Positions 55,698 through 64,000 of a DNA stretch of 64,000 nt are shown piece by piece. The stretch lies in contig CANMFQ010000011.1 in NCBI GenBank assembly GCA_947497145.1, positions 62,001 through 126,000 on the forward strand. Direction: 5' to 3'. The stretch is from an uncultured Flavobacteriaceae bacterium (GTDB lineage Bacteria > Bacteroidota > Bacteroidia > Flavobacteriales > Flavobacteriaceae). Numbering within the stretch: position 1 is the stretch's first letter; every line of letters begins with the position of its first letter. The notes beneath the pieces are model-generated. The model was not told the origin of the DNA. It searched no databases and saw only the letters and a list, made by a program, of their open reading frames with translations. The position numbers and the translations under genes are program-made.

Positions 55698-57314
55698 TCA
55701 ATCCAATTTTGGTAAAACAAATTTGTCTAATGGGCTTGGTTGCTTCATCACCTTTTCTATTGCATCAGCAGTACGCGGTGCCATAGCCGATAAATTGACA
55801 GGGCCATTTTCGGTAATTAAAATATCATCTTCAATACGCACAGCAATACCCCACCATTTTTCATCACAATTACTACCCTCTGGAATATAAATACCCGGCT
55901 CTACCGTAATCACCGTATTGGGTTTAAAAGCAGTATACGTACCTTTGTCATGTACATCTAATCCTAAATAATGCGATGTTCCATGTGGAAAATAGGTGCG
56001 TGCTTCCGCCTCATTGTTTATGATACCTAAAGCCATTAATTCTTTTGCAATTACCTTTTTTGCAGCATCACCAGGCGCTTGAAATGACGCCCCTACTACA
56101 CTTGCCTGAATACCAGCTTCTTGCGCTCTGTATACAATATCATAAATTTGTCGTTGTTCTTTTGTAAAAGTACCATTTGCAGGAATAGTACGTGTAACAT
56201 CTGCCGTATACCCATGATACTCAGCACCTAAATCCATCAATACCAAATCATTACCCACCTTAGGTTTGCTGTTTTCAATATAATGAAGAATACATCCATT
56301 GGCACCACCACCTACAATAGATGGATAGCCTTCATACTCTGCCCCATACTTTTTGTACACATATTCATGCACGCCCTGAATCTCTGTTTCAGACATATTT
56401 GGGTGCATTGCTTTCATGACTTCCAACTGACCTACTGCCGAAATTTCAACAGCTTTTTTAAGCAGTACCATTTCCTCCGGTGTTTTTGTTTCCCGAAGTT
56501 TATTCATTATTTCAGTGATAACATTGGTATCAAAATTATAACTCTTTAACTCGACACTTACCCTTTCTTTTATCTCAGCCCTTAATCCATCATTTTTTGC
56601 TTTTACAAATGCATTAAGTAACTCATCGCGCTTTAGGTCATCATCATCATTTAAATAACGGCCTAAAACCTGCGCCACATTGGCACTATTTGCTATATCG
56701 GTAGATTTAATCATGGTATATAGCTCTTTTTTTGTCGAATTATAATTAGAAAAATAGTCCGTTTTAATTTTGAACGTTCTAATCAAATCAAAAAGGTCTG
56801 CTCTCCCTCCAGTATCACGGTAGTCATCTTTAAAATCAAAAAAGGTAACCACATCAAAAGATTTAAAATCAATGGTATTCATCAAAAACGCTTCACCATT
56901 AAAAACCATTTCAAAACCTAGCTGCTCTTTTGCTCCAACAATACCAAGTCGTTTTCCTTCCCATTGTTCTGCATTTGAATTACGCTCTTGCACATAAAGT
57001 ATCTCATTATACATTTTACCAGCGGCATCTTTTTGAAAATCAGAAAAAATAATTAACACCGCATTTGGCTCCCTATAACCAGTAAGATAGTAAAAATCAG
57101 GGTCTTGATGATATACATAATCAACGTCATTTGAGCGATTCCGTACTGGGTTAGCAAAAAATACCGCAACACTATTCGCTGGTAGCATTGTACGTACAGC
57201 TTCTCTTCGTTGTTTATGAAAATCAGCAGACAAAAAATCAGTAGGCCTGTCTTGTGCATTTCCGCCAATGACAAATAACATAACCAACGTACAGGATACT
57301 AGTATTTTTAACAT
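55698..57314 (-). CDS. exported Xaa-Pro aminopeptidase (aminopeptidase P)
   Basis: 538 residues with a signal peptide (ILVSCTLVMLFVIGGNAQ). The N-terminal creatinase-like domain (about 30-190) has YYLTGYREPNAVLI. The C-terminal pita-bread M24 domain (about 265-515) has the metal-ligand segments LVLMDLGAEYHGYTADVTR, FFPHGTSHYLGLDVHD-like (YFPHGTSHYLGLDVHD), VEPGIYIPEG and WWGIAVRIEDDIL. It removes N-terminal residues before proline, probably in the periplasm for peptide use. Confidence 0.95.
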   Translation of the reverse strand: MLKILVSCTLVMLFVIGGNAQDRPTDFLSADFHKQRREAVRTMLPANSVAVFFANPVRNRSNDVDYVYHQDPDFYYLTGYREPNAVLIIFSDFQKDAAGKMYNEILYVQERNSNAEQWEGKRLGIVGAKEQLGFEMVFNGEAFLMNTIDFKSFDVVTFFDFKDDYRDTGGRADLFDLIRTFKIKTDYFSNYNSTKKELYTMIKSTDIANSANVAQVLGRYLNDDDDLKRDELLNAFVKAKNDGLRAEIKERVSVELKSYNFDTNVITEIMNKLRETKTPEEMVLLKKAVEISAVGQLEVMKAMHPNMSETEIQGVHEYVYKKYGAEYEGYPSIVGGGANGCILHYIENSKPKVGNDLVLMDLGAEYHGYTADVTRTIPANGTFTKEQRQIYDIVYRAQEAGIQASVVGASFQAPGDAAKKVIAKELMALGIINNEAEARTYFPHGTSHYLGLDVHDKGTYTAFKPNTVITVEPGIYIPEGSNCDEKWWGIAVRIEDDILITENGPVNLSAMAPRTADAIEKVMKQPSPLDKFVLPKLD

Positions 57315-57630
57315 AATAAAAATTGAAAGATTAAACCCATTTTAGACAATAAACGTAATTTCGCTGTACATATTCTATCCTCCCTGTCACTTTAAATTAT
57401 AACGCTAAGTCACCTTTATAATCCCATCAGATAGCCGTATCAAAAGTCGCTATACTACTACACTATGTGGACTTATCAGAAAGCTTTTGTACATAAAGCG
57501 TGGTAAAATAACCCTTTTTAGAGAATATTGCAGAAAATAAAATGACAAAAAAGATGGAAACATACCCTGTTCATACCTCGGTTTCGCAAATTAATTCAAT
57601 AAATTTGCTTCCTATTTAAAATAAACAACA
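57315..57630. other. intergenic region upstream of gcvT
   Basis: 316 bp between divergent genes. The only feature I can support is a -7-like box TAAATTTG (57600-57607), 23 bp before the gcvT ATG. No good TTTG stands at the expected 19-bp spacing. Confidence 0.45.
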
Positions 57631-58716
57631 ATGAAAAATACGGCTTTAACTGAAACCCACAAAGCTTTAGGTGCCAAACTAGTTCCTTTTGCAGGTTACA
57701 ATATGCCCGTTTCTTATGAAGGGGTAAATATCGAACATGAAACTGTCAGGAACGGGGTTGGCGTTTTTGATGTATCGCACATGGGGGAGTTTTTAATTAG
57801 CGGACCTAATGCACTTAATCTTATACAAAAAGTGACCTCCAATGATGCAAGTAAACTCACCATTGGAAGAGCACAATATAGTTGTCTACCTAACGAAAAT
57901 GGTGGTATTGTTGATGATTTGATTGTTTATCGAATTAAAGAAGAACAATATCTATTGGTTGTTAACGCCTCTAATATTGAAAAAGACTGGAATCATATTT
58001 CGAAATACAATGATGCTTTTAATGCAGATATGCGAGATTTATCTGAAGGGTATTCTCTTTTAGCTATTCAAGGTCCGAAAGCAATTGAAGCCATGCAAAG
58101 TTTAACTTCTGTAGATTTGTCGGCTATTAAATTCTATCATTTTGAGGTTGATAATTTTGCTGGTATTGAACATGTTATAATTTCTGCAACAGGATACACA
58201 GGTTCTGGTGGATTTGAAATTTATTGTAAAAATGAAGAAGTACAACAAATTTGGGATAAGGTATTTGAAGCAGGGGCTGCTTTTGGAATAAAACCAATTG
58301 GCTTGGCTGCCCGTGATACCTTACGTTTAGAAATGGGGTATTGCCTTTACGGAAATGATATTGATGACACCACCTCACCTTTTGAAGCTGGTTTGGGATG
58401 GATAACAAAATTTACTAAAGATTTTGTCAATGCTGAAGCCTTGGCTAAAGTAAAAGCTCATGGTCCTGAGCGAAAGCTTATTGCTTTTGAACTGGATGAG
58501 CGTGGTATTCCAAGACACGGTTATGATATTGTAGACCAACAAGGCAAAAAAATAGGAAACGTAACTTCAGGTACCATGTCACCCTCGTTAGAAAAGGGCA
58601 TTGGTTTGGGTTATGTACCTACCGTTTTTTCAGATATAGGAAGTAAAATACACATTCAAATACGTAAAAAAAGCATACCGGCAACGGTAATAAAACTTCC
58701 TTTTTATAAAGGCTAA
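57631..58716 (+). CDS. gcvT: aminomethyltransferase, glycine cleavage T protein
   Basis: 361 residues. The N-terminus has [15 protein letters not shown] and [15 protein letters not shown], where Asp in VFDVSHMGE binds the substrate-carrying folate. Later motifs are [32 protein letters not shown] and [20 protein letters not shown]. It transfers the methylene group to tetrahydrofolate. Other gcv genes are not nearby, which is common in this phylum. An SDR gene follows after 8 bp. Confidence 0.97.
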   Translation: MKNTALTETHKALGAKLVPFAGYNMPVSYEGVNIEHETVRNGVGVFDVSHMGEFLISGPNALNLIQKVTSNDASKLTIGRAQYSCLPNENGGIVDDLIVYRIKEEQYLLVVNASNIEKDWNHISKYNDAFNADMRDLSEGYSLLAIQGPKAIEAMQSLTSVDLSAIKFYHFEVDNFAGIEHVIISATGYTGSGGFEIYCKNEEVQQIWDKVFEAGAAFGIKPIGLAARDTLRLEMGYCLYGNDIDDTTSPFEAGLGWITKFTKDFVNAEALAKVKAHGPERKLIAFELDERGIPRHGYDIVDQQGKKIGNVTSGTMSPSLEKGIGLGYVPTVFSDIGSKIHIQIRKKSIPATVIKLPFYKG

Positions 58717-58724
58717 TAATCTAC

Positions 58725-59573
58725 ATGGGTAGCAAGAAGAAGGCATTAAATGATGGGGGCAAAAAAATACTCATTCTAGGCGGAAGTGGTTTTCTAGGAA
58801 ATGCCATTTACAAAGAACTTTGCAGCTATTTTGATACCTATGGCACGTATTGTGCTGCCCGAAGGTCATTTGAAAAAAACAAGCAATTTTTTAAATATGA
58901 TATGAGAACAGATGATGTTTTTTCTTTGTTAGAAAAAATAAAACCTGATGTCATCATATCTGCATTACGGGGAGATTTTGCGGCTCAAATTCAAGCCCAT
59001 CAACATATTGTGGAATATATTTCAAAAACAGCATCAAAGCTCTATTTTATTTCTTCTGCCAATGTATTTGATGCCTATAGCAAATACCCATCTTATGAGC
59101 ATGATAAAACATTGTCAGAAAGCATCTATGGTCGATTGAAAATAAAGATTGAAAATATGTTGTTGCGCCTACCCAAAGAAAGTATGGGTATTTTAAGAGT
59201 GCCCATGGTGTTTGGTAATGGTTCACCAAGAATAAAACAAATCAAACAATTTATTTTAGCAAATGAACCTATAGAAGTTTTTCCTAACCTAATTCTGAAT
59301 GTTACCAATGACGATAAATTAACACAACAAATTCATTACCTTATCAATCATAATAAAAGTGGTATTTTTCACTTAGGTAGTAGTGATTTGGTACATCATG
59401 AAGATTTTATCAAAGAAGTATTGGAACGCATCGGAAATTTCAATCCTATCTACAAAAGAGTATTTACTACCAATGAAGAACGTTATTTAGCGGTATTGCC
59501 AAAAGTTAATAAGCTCCCTAAAAACCTTCAAATAAAGTACCAAGAAATTATTGACCACCATATTTTGAGCTAA
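58725..59573 (+). CDS. NAD-dependent epimerase/dehydratase (RmlD-like SDR)
   Basis: 282 residues. The dinucleotide-binding motif is ILGGSGFLGNAIYKEL. The strand-5 region reads LYFISSANVFDAY and the active-site pair is YGRLK (YxxxK). The C-terminal part resembles dTDP-4-dehydrorhamnose reductase-like proteins (GIFHLGSSDLVHHEDFIKEV). The substrate is unknown. It is probably co-transcribed with gcvT, and a pterin dehydratase follows after 43 bp. Confidence 0.85.
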   Translation: MGSKKKALNDGGKKILILGGSGFLGNAIYKELCSYFDTYGTYCAARRSFEKNKQFFKYDMRTDDVFSLLEKIKPDVIISALRGDFAAQIQAHQHIVEYISKTASKLYFISSANVFDAYSKYPSYEHDKTLSESIYGRLKIKIENMLLRLPKESMGILRVPMVFGNGSPRIKQIKQFILANEPIEVFPNLILNVTNDDKLTQQIHYLINHNKSGIFHLGSSDLVHHEDFIKEVLERIGNFNPIYKRVFTTNEERYLAVLPKVNKLPKNLQIKYQEIIDHHILS

Positions 59574-59616
59574 TATTAACCAAAGGATACCTTTAGTAAA
59601 TTTAAAAACAAGAAAA

Positions 59617-59904
59617 ATGGAAAAATTACCAGAACGACAAATACAGGAATATCTAGAGAAATTAGATGGATGGGAATATGTTGATGGTGCCATTGAAACC
59701 TCCTTCGAATTTGCGAATTTTAAAGAGGCGTTTGCTACCATGACAAGAATTGCATTTGAATGTGAGGCTCAAAACCACCATCCAGACTGGAGTAATGTGT
59801 ACAAAAATTTACATATTAGACTAAACACCCATGATGCAGGTGGCGTTACAGAGAAAGATTTCAAACTAGCGCATACTATCGAAGAAATAATGGAAGGAGA
59901 ATAA
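59617..59904 (+). CDS. 4a-hydroxytetrahydrobiopterin dehydratase (PCD/DCoH)
   Basis: 95 residues, the standard size. The signature ECEAQNHHPDWSNVYKNLHI contains the catalytic His-His pair, and THDAGGVTEKDFKLA follows. It dehydrates the carbinolamine formed by aromatic amino-acid hydroxylases. It is probably the last gene of the gcvT transcript. Confidence 0.95.
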   Translation: MEKLPERQIQEYLEKLDGWEYVDGAIETSFEFANFKEAFATMTRIAFECEAQNHHPDWSNVYKNLHIRLNTHDAGGVTEKDFKLAHTIEEIMEGE

Positions 59905-59975
59905 CGTTAACTAGTGTCTCAAATACATAAAGCACACTAATTTTCTGGCTTGTTTAATACCTGTTGCTTTTTAGC

Positions 59976-60005
59976 TTGTGCTTGCCATTGATTTTCTTAA
60001 ATTTG
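59976..60005 (+). promoter_or_regulatory. promoter of yebC
   Basis: CTTG (59975-59978), a 19-bp spacer and TAAATTTG (59998-60005) fit the Bacteroidota promoter pattern with one mismatch in the -33 box. The box ends 29 bp before the yebC ATG. Confidence 0.6.
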
Positions 60006-60034
60006 TACCTATTCAACAATACTAATTTTAAATT

Positions 60035-60745
60035 ATGGGAAGAGCTTTTGAATTTAGAAAAGCACGTAAAATGAAACGCTGGTCGGCAATGTCGAAAGCT
60101 TTTACGCGCATTGGTAAAGATATTGTGATGGCAGTGAAAGAAGGAGGCCCTGACCCCGATTCTAATTCACGACTTAGAGCAGTAATTCAAAATGCCAAGT
60201 CTGTAAACATGCCTAAAGACAATATAGAACGTGCTATAAAAAGGGCAAGTGACAAAAATCTTGGCGATTACAAAGAAGTATTATTTGAAGGCTACGCACC
60301 CCATGGCATTGCTATTTTGGTAGAAACTGCAACCGATAACAATACAAGAACTGTAGCCAACGTAAGAAGCTATTTCAACAAATGTAACGGTAGCCTAGGT
60401 ACCTCAGGGTCAGTAGAGTTTATGTTTGACCACACTTGTAATTTTAGAATTCCGGCTGAAGGTATTGACCCCGAAGAACTCGAATTAGAAATGATTGATT
60501 TTGGCGCTGAAGAAGTTTTTGTAGACGATGATGGTATTTTAATTTATGCCCCATTCGAAAGTTTTGGTGCGATTCAAAAAGAATTAGAAAGTAGAGAAAT
60601 AGAGATTCTCTCATCAGGTTTTGAGCGCATTCCGCAAGTGACCAAACAACTTTCTGCAGAAGAAGCTGCCGATGTGGAGAAATTATTAGAAAAAATTGAA
60701 GAAGATGATGATGTACAAAACGTATATCATACGATGCAAGAATAG
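60035..60745 (+). CDS. yebC: YebC/PmpR family regulatory protein
   Basis: 236 residues, TACO1/YebC family. The N-terminal signature reads MGRAFEFRKARKMKRWSAMS, then MPKDNIERAIKRASDK, YEGYAPHGIAILVE-like (LFEGYAPHGIAILVE) and GSLGTSGSVEFMFDH. Members act as transcription regulators or as factors that help ribosomes at polyproline stretches; which applies here cannot be said. Single gene. Confidence 0.95.
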   Translation: MGRAFEFRKARKMKRWSAMSKAFTRIGKDIVMAVKEGGPDPDSNSRLRAVIQNAKSVNMPKDNIERAIKRASDKNLGDYKEVLFEGYAPHGIAILVETATDNNTRTVANVRSYFNKCNGSLGTSGSVEFMFDHTCNFRIPAEGIDPEELELEMIDFGAEEVFVDDDGILIYAPFESFGAIQKELESREIEILSSGFERIPQVTKQLSAEEAADVEKLLEKIEEDDDVQNVYHTMQE

Positions 60746-60862
60746 CTAAAAGTCAATATTGTGGATTTAAAAATGGAATATCCGCAACGAGTTGTATGTT
60801 AAAAATGGTTTTGAAATAATCAATGTGATATGTACCACTAAGCCAGTTAAAAAATTATAAAA

Positions 60863-60897
60863 AAAAAGAGGCTCCGTTTTAGGAAGCCTCTTTTTTT
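60863..60897. terminator. bidirectional Rho-independent terminator
   Basis: Stem AAAAAGAGGCTNC / GNAGCCTCTTTTT with one mismatch and loop GTTTTAG, between the convergent yebC and BspA-repeat genes. Confidence 0.88.
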
Positions 60898-60909
60898 ATG
60901 AAGTACAAC

Positions 60910-63900
60910 TTAACGTTCAATAGCCATCTGTTTTTGGTATGGCACTCCGTTTTTATCAATGGTTTTAACAAAATAAACACCTTTAGGCAAGCTACTTACG
61001 TTTACCTTATAAACACCATCTGAACCGATGCTACTTGCTGGTATTGTTTTTAAAACTCTGCCTAAAATATCATACACATAAATATCATTTGTTAAGGCAG
61101 TTCCTTTGGGTGTTTTTAACGCTATAGTCGTTTCAGAAGAAGCTGGGTTGGGTGACAGACGAAGACTTCGCACAGTTGCATTTGCTTGCTTAGCACTAGT
61201 AACAGCTGCAACTGGTGCCGTAACAGTTAACACTGGCGGATTGCTACTTTCATCAGAAGCAAAAGCCACATCGTTACCAGCACTATGCTTCACAATCAGC
61301 GTGATTACGCCCCCAGTTGGTATTTGACTGGCATTTAAACGCCAAGTCTTTGTTTGCCCAAGGCTATGCGTGCCTGAAATTGAGGCTAAGGCATTACCAA
61401 CAGCGACAGGTTTATTGCTTCCATTAAGTCCGCTTTCTGTCCAGTTTGAATGGCTACCCATAAAGACTTCTAAGGTACCATGCCCGGGGTCACTAGCCAC
61501 TTGCATTTTTAGCTCAGCTTCAGTAACTGTCCCGGTAAAAGCACTTAAATCGTATTTCATGTACACTACACGCCTTCCTTCTTCGGCTCGTAATATCGGC
61601 CCTGTTGGGTACGGATTGGAAGACCCTTGTAAAAAGGTTGCTTCAAGTAAATTGGCAGAGGTCGCTGTACCACTTGAGCAATCATCACTTTTACCGCCGT
61701 CGGTAATTTCCCAATCTAATTCATCTATTAATTTTTGACGAGCAATTTCTCCTTCGCAATAACGCATACTAGGTGCGTTAATATAAGTACGCGCTACATC
61801 ATTATTTGCAAAAGCCATTAAAAGAGCATCATAATTTGCTACTGACAAGCCACTTACAAAATAATCCATCTCACGGGCAGTTGTAAAATTCCATCCAGAT
61901 ATATCTTGATCAAAGACACCAGAGAACATCTCTTCCATATTGGTAACGCTGCTTACATCCCAATCACCAAGAGGCTGATTAAAAGGGCTACTTGTAAACA
62001 TTCTACGCATGGATGTTACCTTTGAAACATCCCAATCACCAATATCCTGATTAAAACTAGTGCTACGAAACATCCTAGACATATTTGTAACCTGACTAAC
62101 ATCCCAATCACCAATAACTTGATTGAAACTTAAAGCAGCCCAAAACATTCCATCCATATTAGTTACATTACTCACATCCCAATCACCTATAGCTTGATTA
62201 AAACCTTCAGCATGATAAAACATAAAACTCATATCCCTTACATTTCCTACATCCCAATTACCTACAGCCTGATTGAATGCTATATCAGTATCAGCAAAAA
62301 GGTAAGACATATCTACTACTGTACTAACATTCCAACTGTTTATCATAGCATTTATAGTTGGTGATGATTGATTAAACATACTACGCATGGAAGTTACAGC
62401 ACTTAGATTAGGCACGTCCATTGCTCGTATTTCAATTGCTGCGGTATTTGCAAAGGCTGACTCCATACTACTCCATTTAATATCACCCCATTGATCAACT
62501 GCTTTAAATTTGCCATATTCACCATCAGAAACAACTATTCTTGGAAAAACTCCTGTAATCGATATTTGATATGTTCCAGCAGATTCATAGTCATGTGTAA
62601 TATCACTGGTTACTCCAGTATCTGAAGTCCCATCTCCCCAATTGACCGTATAGTTGTATGTCTCATCTGGATGCGTTGGAATGGTAATTTTATTATTACT
62701 CCTTTCTGTCATCCAAGTAGTAATAAATGGTTGTTGCACATTCTCTACAACCTTAAAACTAATACTAAAAGGATCGCCTGCGCTACCTCCAGCACCTGCT
62801 GCCGAATACGAAGTTGCTGTAACAGCATAATCACCAGCCGGAAATAACGTACCAGCATAATTACCATTAACATCACCATAAAGCGCATAAGGAGCTAAAC
62901 TTTCGGTCTGTGTTTTTGATAAGGCACCACTCAATTGCAAACGAACACTTTTTGTATCTGCCGAAGCATTGGCTCTGATATTCATTTTGGTATTGGGATA
63001 CGCATTCAAATTGATTTCCATTCCTTCAGTTAGTGCTACAATATCTTCATTGGTATCGGCATTGACCAAAGTAAAACTTGAGATTGTATTGGCAGTATTG
63101 CAATCATCACTTTTACCGCCGTCAGTAATTTGCCAACCTAAATCATCAATTAATTTTTGACGAGCAATTTCTCCTTCGCAATAACGCATACTTGGCGCAT
63201 TAATACGTGTACGCGCTACATCATTATTTGCAAAAGCCATTAAAAGAGCATCATAATTTACTACTGACAAGCCACTTACAAAATAATCCATCTCACGGGC
63301 AGTTGTAAAATTCCATCCAGATATATCTTGATCAAAGACACCAGAGAACATCTCTTCCATATTGGTAACGTTACTTACATCCCAATCACCAAGAGGCTGA
63401 TTAAAAGGGCTACTTGTAAACATTCTACGCATGGATGTTACCTTTGAAACATCCCAATCACCAATATCCTGATTAAAACTAGTGCTACGAAACATCCTAG
63501 ACATATTTGTAACCTGACTAACATCCCAATCACCAATAACTTGATTGAAACTTAAAGCAGCCCAAAACATTCCATCCATATTAGTTACATTACTCACATC
63601 CCAATCACCTATAGCTTGATTAAAACCTTCAGCATGATAAAACATAAAACTCATGTCCCTTACATTTCCTACATCCCAATTACCTACAGCCTGATTGAAT
63701 GCTATATCAGTATCAGCAAAAAGGTAAGACATATCTACCACTGTACTAACATTCCAACTGTTTATCATAGCATTTATAGTTGGTGATGATTGATTAAACA
63801 TACTACGCATGGAAGTTACAGCACTTAAATTAGGCACGTCCATTGCTCGTATTTCAATCGCTCCGGTATTTGCAAAAGCTGACTCCATACTACTCCATTT

Positions 63901-64000
63901 AATATCACCCCATTGATCAACTGCTTTAAATTTGCCATATTCACCATCAGAAACAACTATTCTTGGAAAAACTCCTGTAATCGATATTTGATATGTTCCA
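60910..64000 (-). CDS. T9SS-secreted BspA-repeat (DUF285) surface protein, 5' end beyond window
   Basis: At least 1030 codons; the frame is open to the window edge, so an internal ATG at 63888 is not the start. It contains two near-identical blocks, each with a PKD-like domain (VNWGDGTSDTGVTSDITHDY) and about ten BspA/DUF285 repeats of the type FNQAIGDWDVSNVTNMDGMF. Between them lies a beta-sandwich (NTISSFTLVNADTNEDIVAL). After the second block comes a DNRLRE/CBM96-like domain (VYMKYDLSAFTGTVTEAELK). The C-terminal 80 residues are a T9SS type A sorting domain (LRLSPNPASSETTIALKTP, DILGRVLKTI, LPKGVYFVKTIDKNG). It is predicted to be exported by T9SS and attached to or released from the surface, probably as an adhesin. 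Confidence 0.92.
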   Translation of the reverse strand, partial: GTYQISITGVFPRIVVSDGEYGKFKAVDQWGDIKWSSMESAFANTGAIEIRAMDVPNLSAVTSMRSMFNQSSPTINAMINSWNVSTVVDMSYLFADTDIAFNQAVGNWDVGNVRDMSFMFYHAEGFNQAIGDWDVSNVTNMDGMFWAALSFNQVIGDWDVSQVTNMSRMFRSTSFNQDIGDWDVSKVTSMRRMFTSSPFNQPLGDWDVSNVTNMEEMFSGVFDQDISGWNFTTAREMDYFVSGLSVVNYDALLMAFANNDVARTRINAPSMRYCEGEIARQKLIDDLGWQITDGGKSDDCNTANTISSFTLVNADTNEDIVALTEGMEINLNAYPNTKMNIRANASADTKSVRLQLSGALSKTQTESLAPYALYGDVNGNYAGTLFPAGDYAVTATSYSAAGAGGSAGDPFSISFKVVENVQQPFITTWMTERSNNKITIPTHPDETYNYTVNWGDGTSDTGVTSDITHDYESAGTYQISITGVFPRIVVSDGEYGKFKAVDQWGDIKWSSMESAFANTAAIEIRAMDVPNLSAVTSMRSMFNQSSPTINAMINSWNVSTVVDMSYLFADTDIAFNQAVGNWDVGNVRDMSFMFYHAEGFNQAIGDWDVSNVTNMDGMFWAALSFNQVIGDWDVSQVTNMSRMFRSTSFNQDIGDWDVSKVTSMRRMFTSSPFNQPLGDWDVSSVTNMEEMFSGVFDQDISGWNFTTAREMDYFVSGLSVANYDALLMAFANNDVARTYINAPSMRYCEGEIARQKLIDELDWEITDGGKSDDCSSGTATSANLLEATFLQGSSNPYPTGPILRAEEGRRVVYMKYDLSAFTGTVTEAELKMQVASDPGHGTLEVFMGSHSNWTESGLNGSNKPVAVGNALASISGTHSLGQTKTWRLNASQIPTGGVITLIVKHSAGNDVAFASDESSNPPVLTVTAPVAAVTSAKQANATVRSLRLSPNPASSETTIALKTPKGTALTNDIYVYDILGRVLKTIPASSIGSDGVYKVNVSSLPKGVYFVKTIDKNGVPYQKQMAIER
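61675..64000. repeat. large direct repeat inside the BspA-type gene, period 1422 bp
   Basis: 61675-62578 and 63097-64000 are nearly identical (about 904 bp visible, few substitutions). Equivalent points AACGCATA at 61761 and 63183 give a period of 1422 bp (474 codons, in frame). The second copy runs out of the window, so more copies may exist. Confidence 0.92.

Noticed and set aside
60910-63888. ATG at 63888 as the start of the BspA-type protein
   Set aside because: The frame continues to the window edge with sequence homologous to the internal repeat (PKD end and GKFKAVDQWGDIKW), so the true start lies outside the window.

Overview
The window is AT-rich chromosomal DNA from a member of the Bacteroidota, most likely a marine Flavobacteriaceae. 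The pointers are a TonB-dependent receptor with a carboxypeptidase-like N-domain, a T9SS C-terminal sorting domain, many SPII lipoproteins, a fucosidase/sulfatase group, and promoters of the TTTG-N19-TAnnTTTG type with little sign of Shine-Dalgarno sequences. I cannot name the genus from sequence alone.

Layout. 1-4452: a 439-residue protein of unknown function and a TonB-dependent receptor (minus strand) face an Lrp/AsnC regulator. 4830-7756: a TPR-fused LytS-type histidine kinase overlaps its LytTR response regulator. 7915-20938: a long plus-strand accessory cluster. It holds a LemA protein, a DUF1266 protein, a DUF3137 protein, an HtrA-like protease with no signal peptide but a zinc ribbon, several lipoproteins and membrane proteins, a repeat-bearing lipoprotein, a chimeric pseudogene built from two genes of the same cluster, and two lipoprotein genes with apparent one-base deletions in A tracts. 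20939-22033: decayed DNA with an IS3-type transposase remnant. 22034-27255: sulfatase, GH43-like beta-propeller protein and GH29 alpha-L-fucosidase, a small catabolic group for sulfated fucose-containing glycans. 27798-29354: fibronectin type III lipoprotein.

29355-34850 is a polymorphic-toxin island read on the minus strand. It has an N-terminally cut Rhs core with a C-terminal tip, an ADP-ribosyltransferase-like toxin domain (R, STS, ExE residues present) followed at once by a likely immunity gene, further orphan toxin/immunity pieces, two XRE-regulator tails, a broken YoeB, and at least five copies or part-copies of a palindrome-containing repeat. The repeat supplies the start codon and signal-peptide-like N-terminus of the Rhs ORF. 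Two tRNA genes (Pro-TGG, Ser-GCT) border the island.

35217-60745 is mostly core genome: PgpH-type HD phosphohydrolase, thiolase, NlpC/P60 hydrolase, sodium:solute symporter, TPR protein, gyrA, clpC, NAD(P)HX repair enzyme, the threonine operon thrA-thrB-thrC with a threonine-rich leader peptide and attenuator-like structure, aminopeptidase P, gcvT, an SDR protein, a pterin dehydratase and yebC. 60910-64000 is the 3' part of a large secreted BspA-repeat protein with a 1422-bp internal duplication.

The best candidates for something undescribed are the LemA/DUF1266/DUF3137/cytoplasmic-HtrA cluster, the repeat-bounded toxin cassette array, and the thr leader. Function in the first is inference only.
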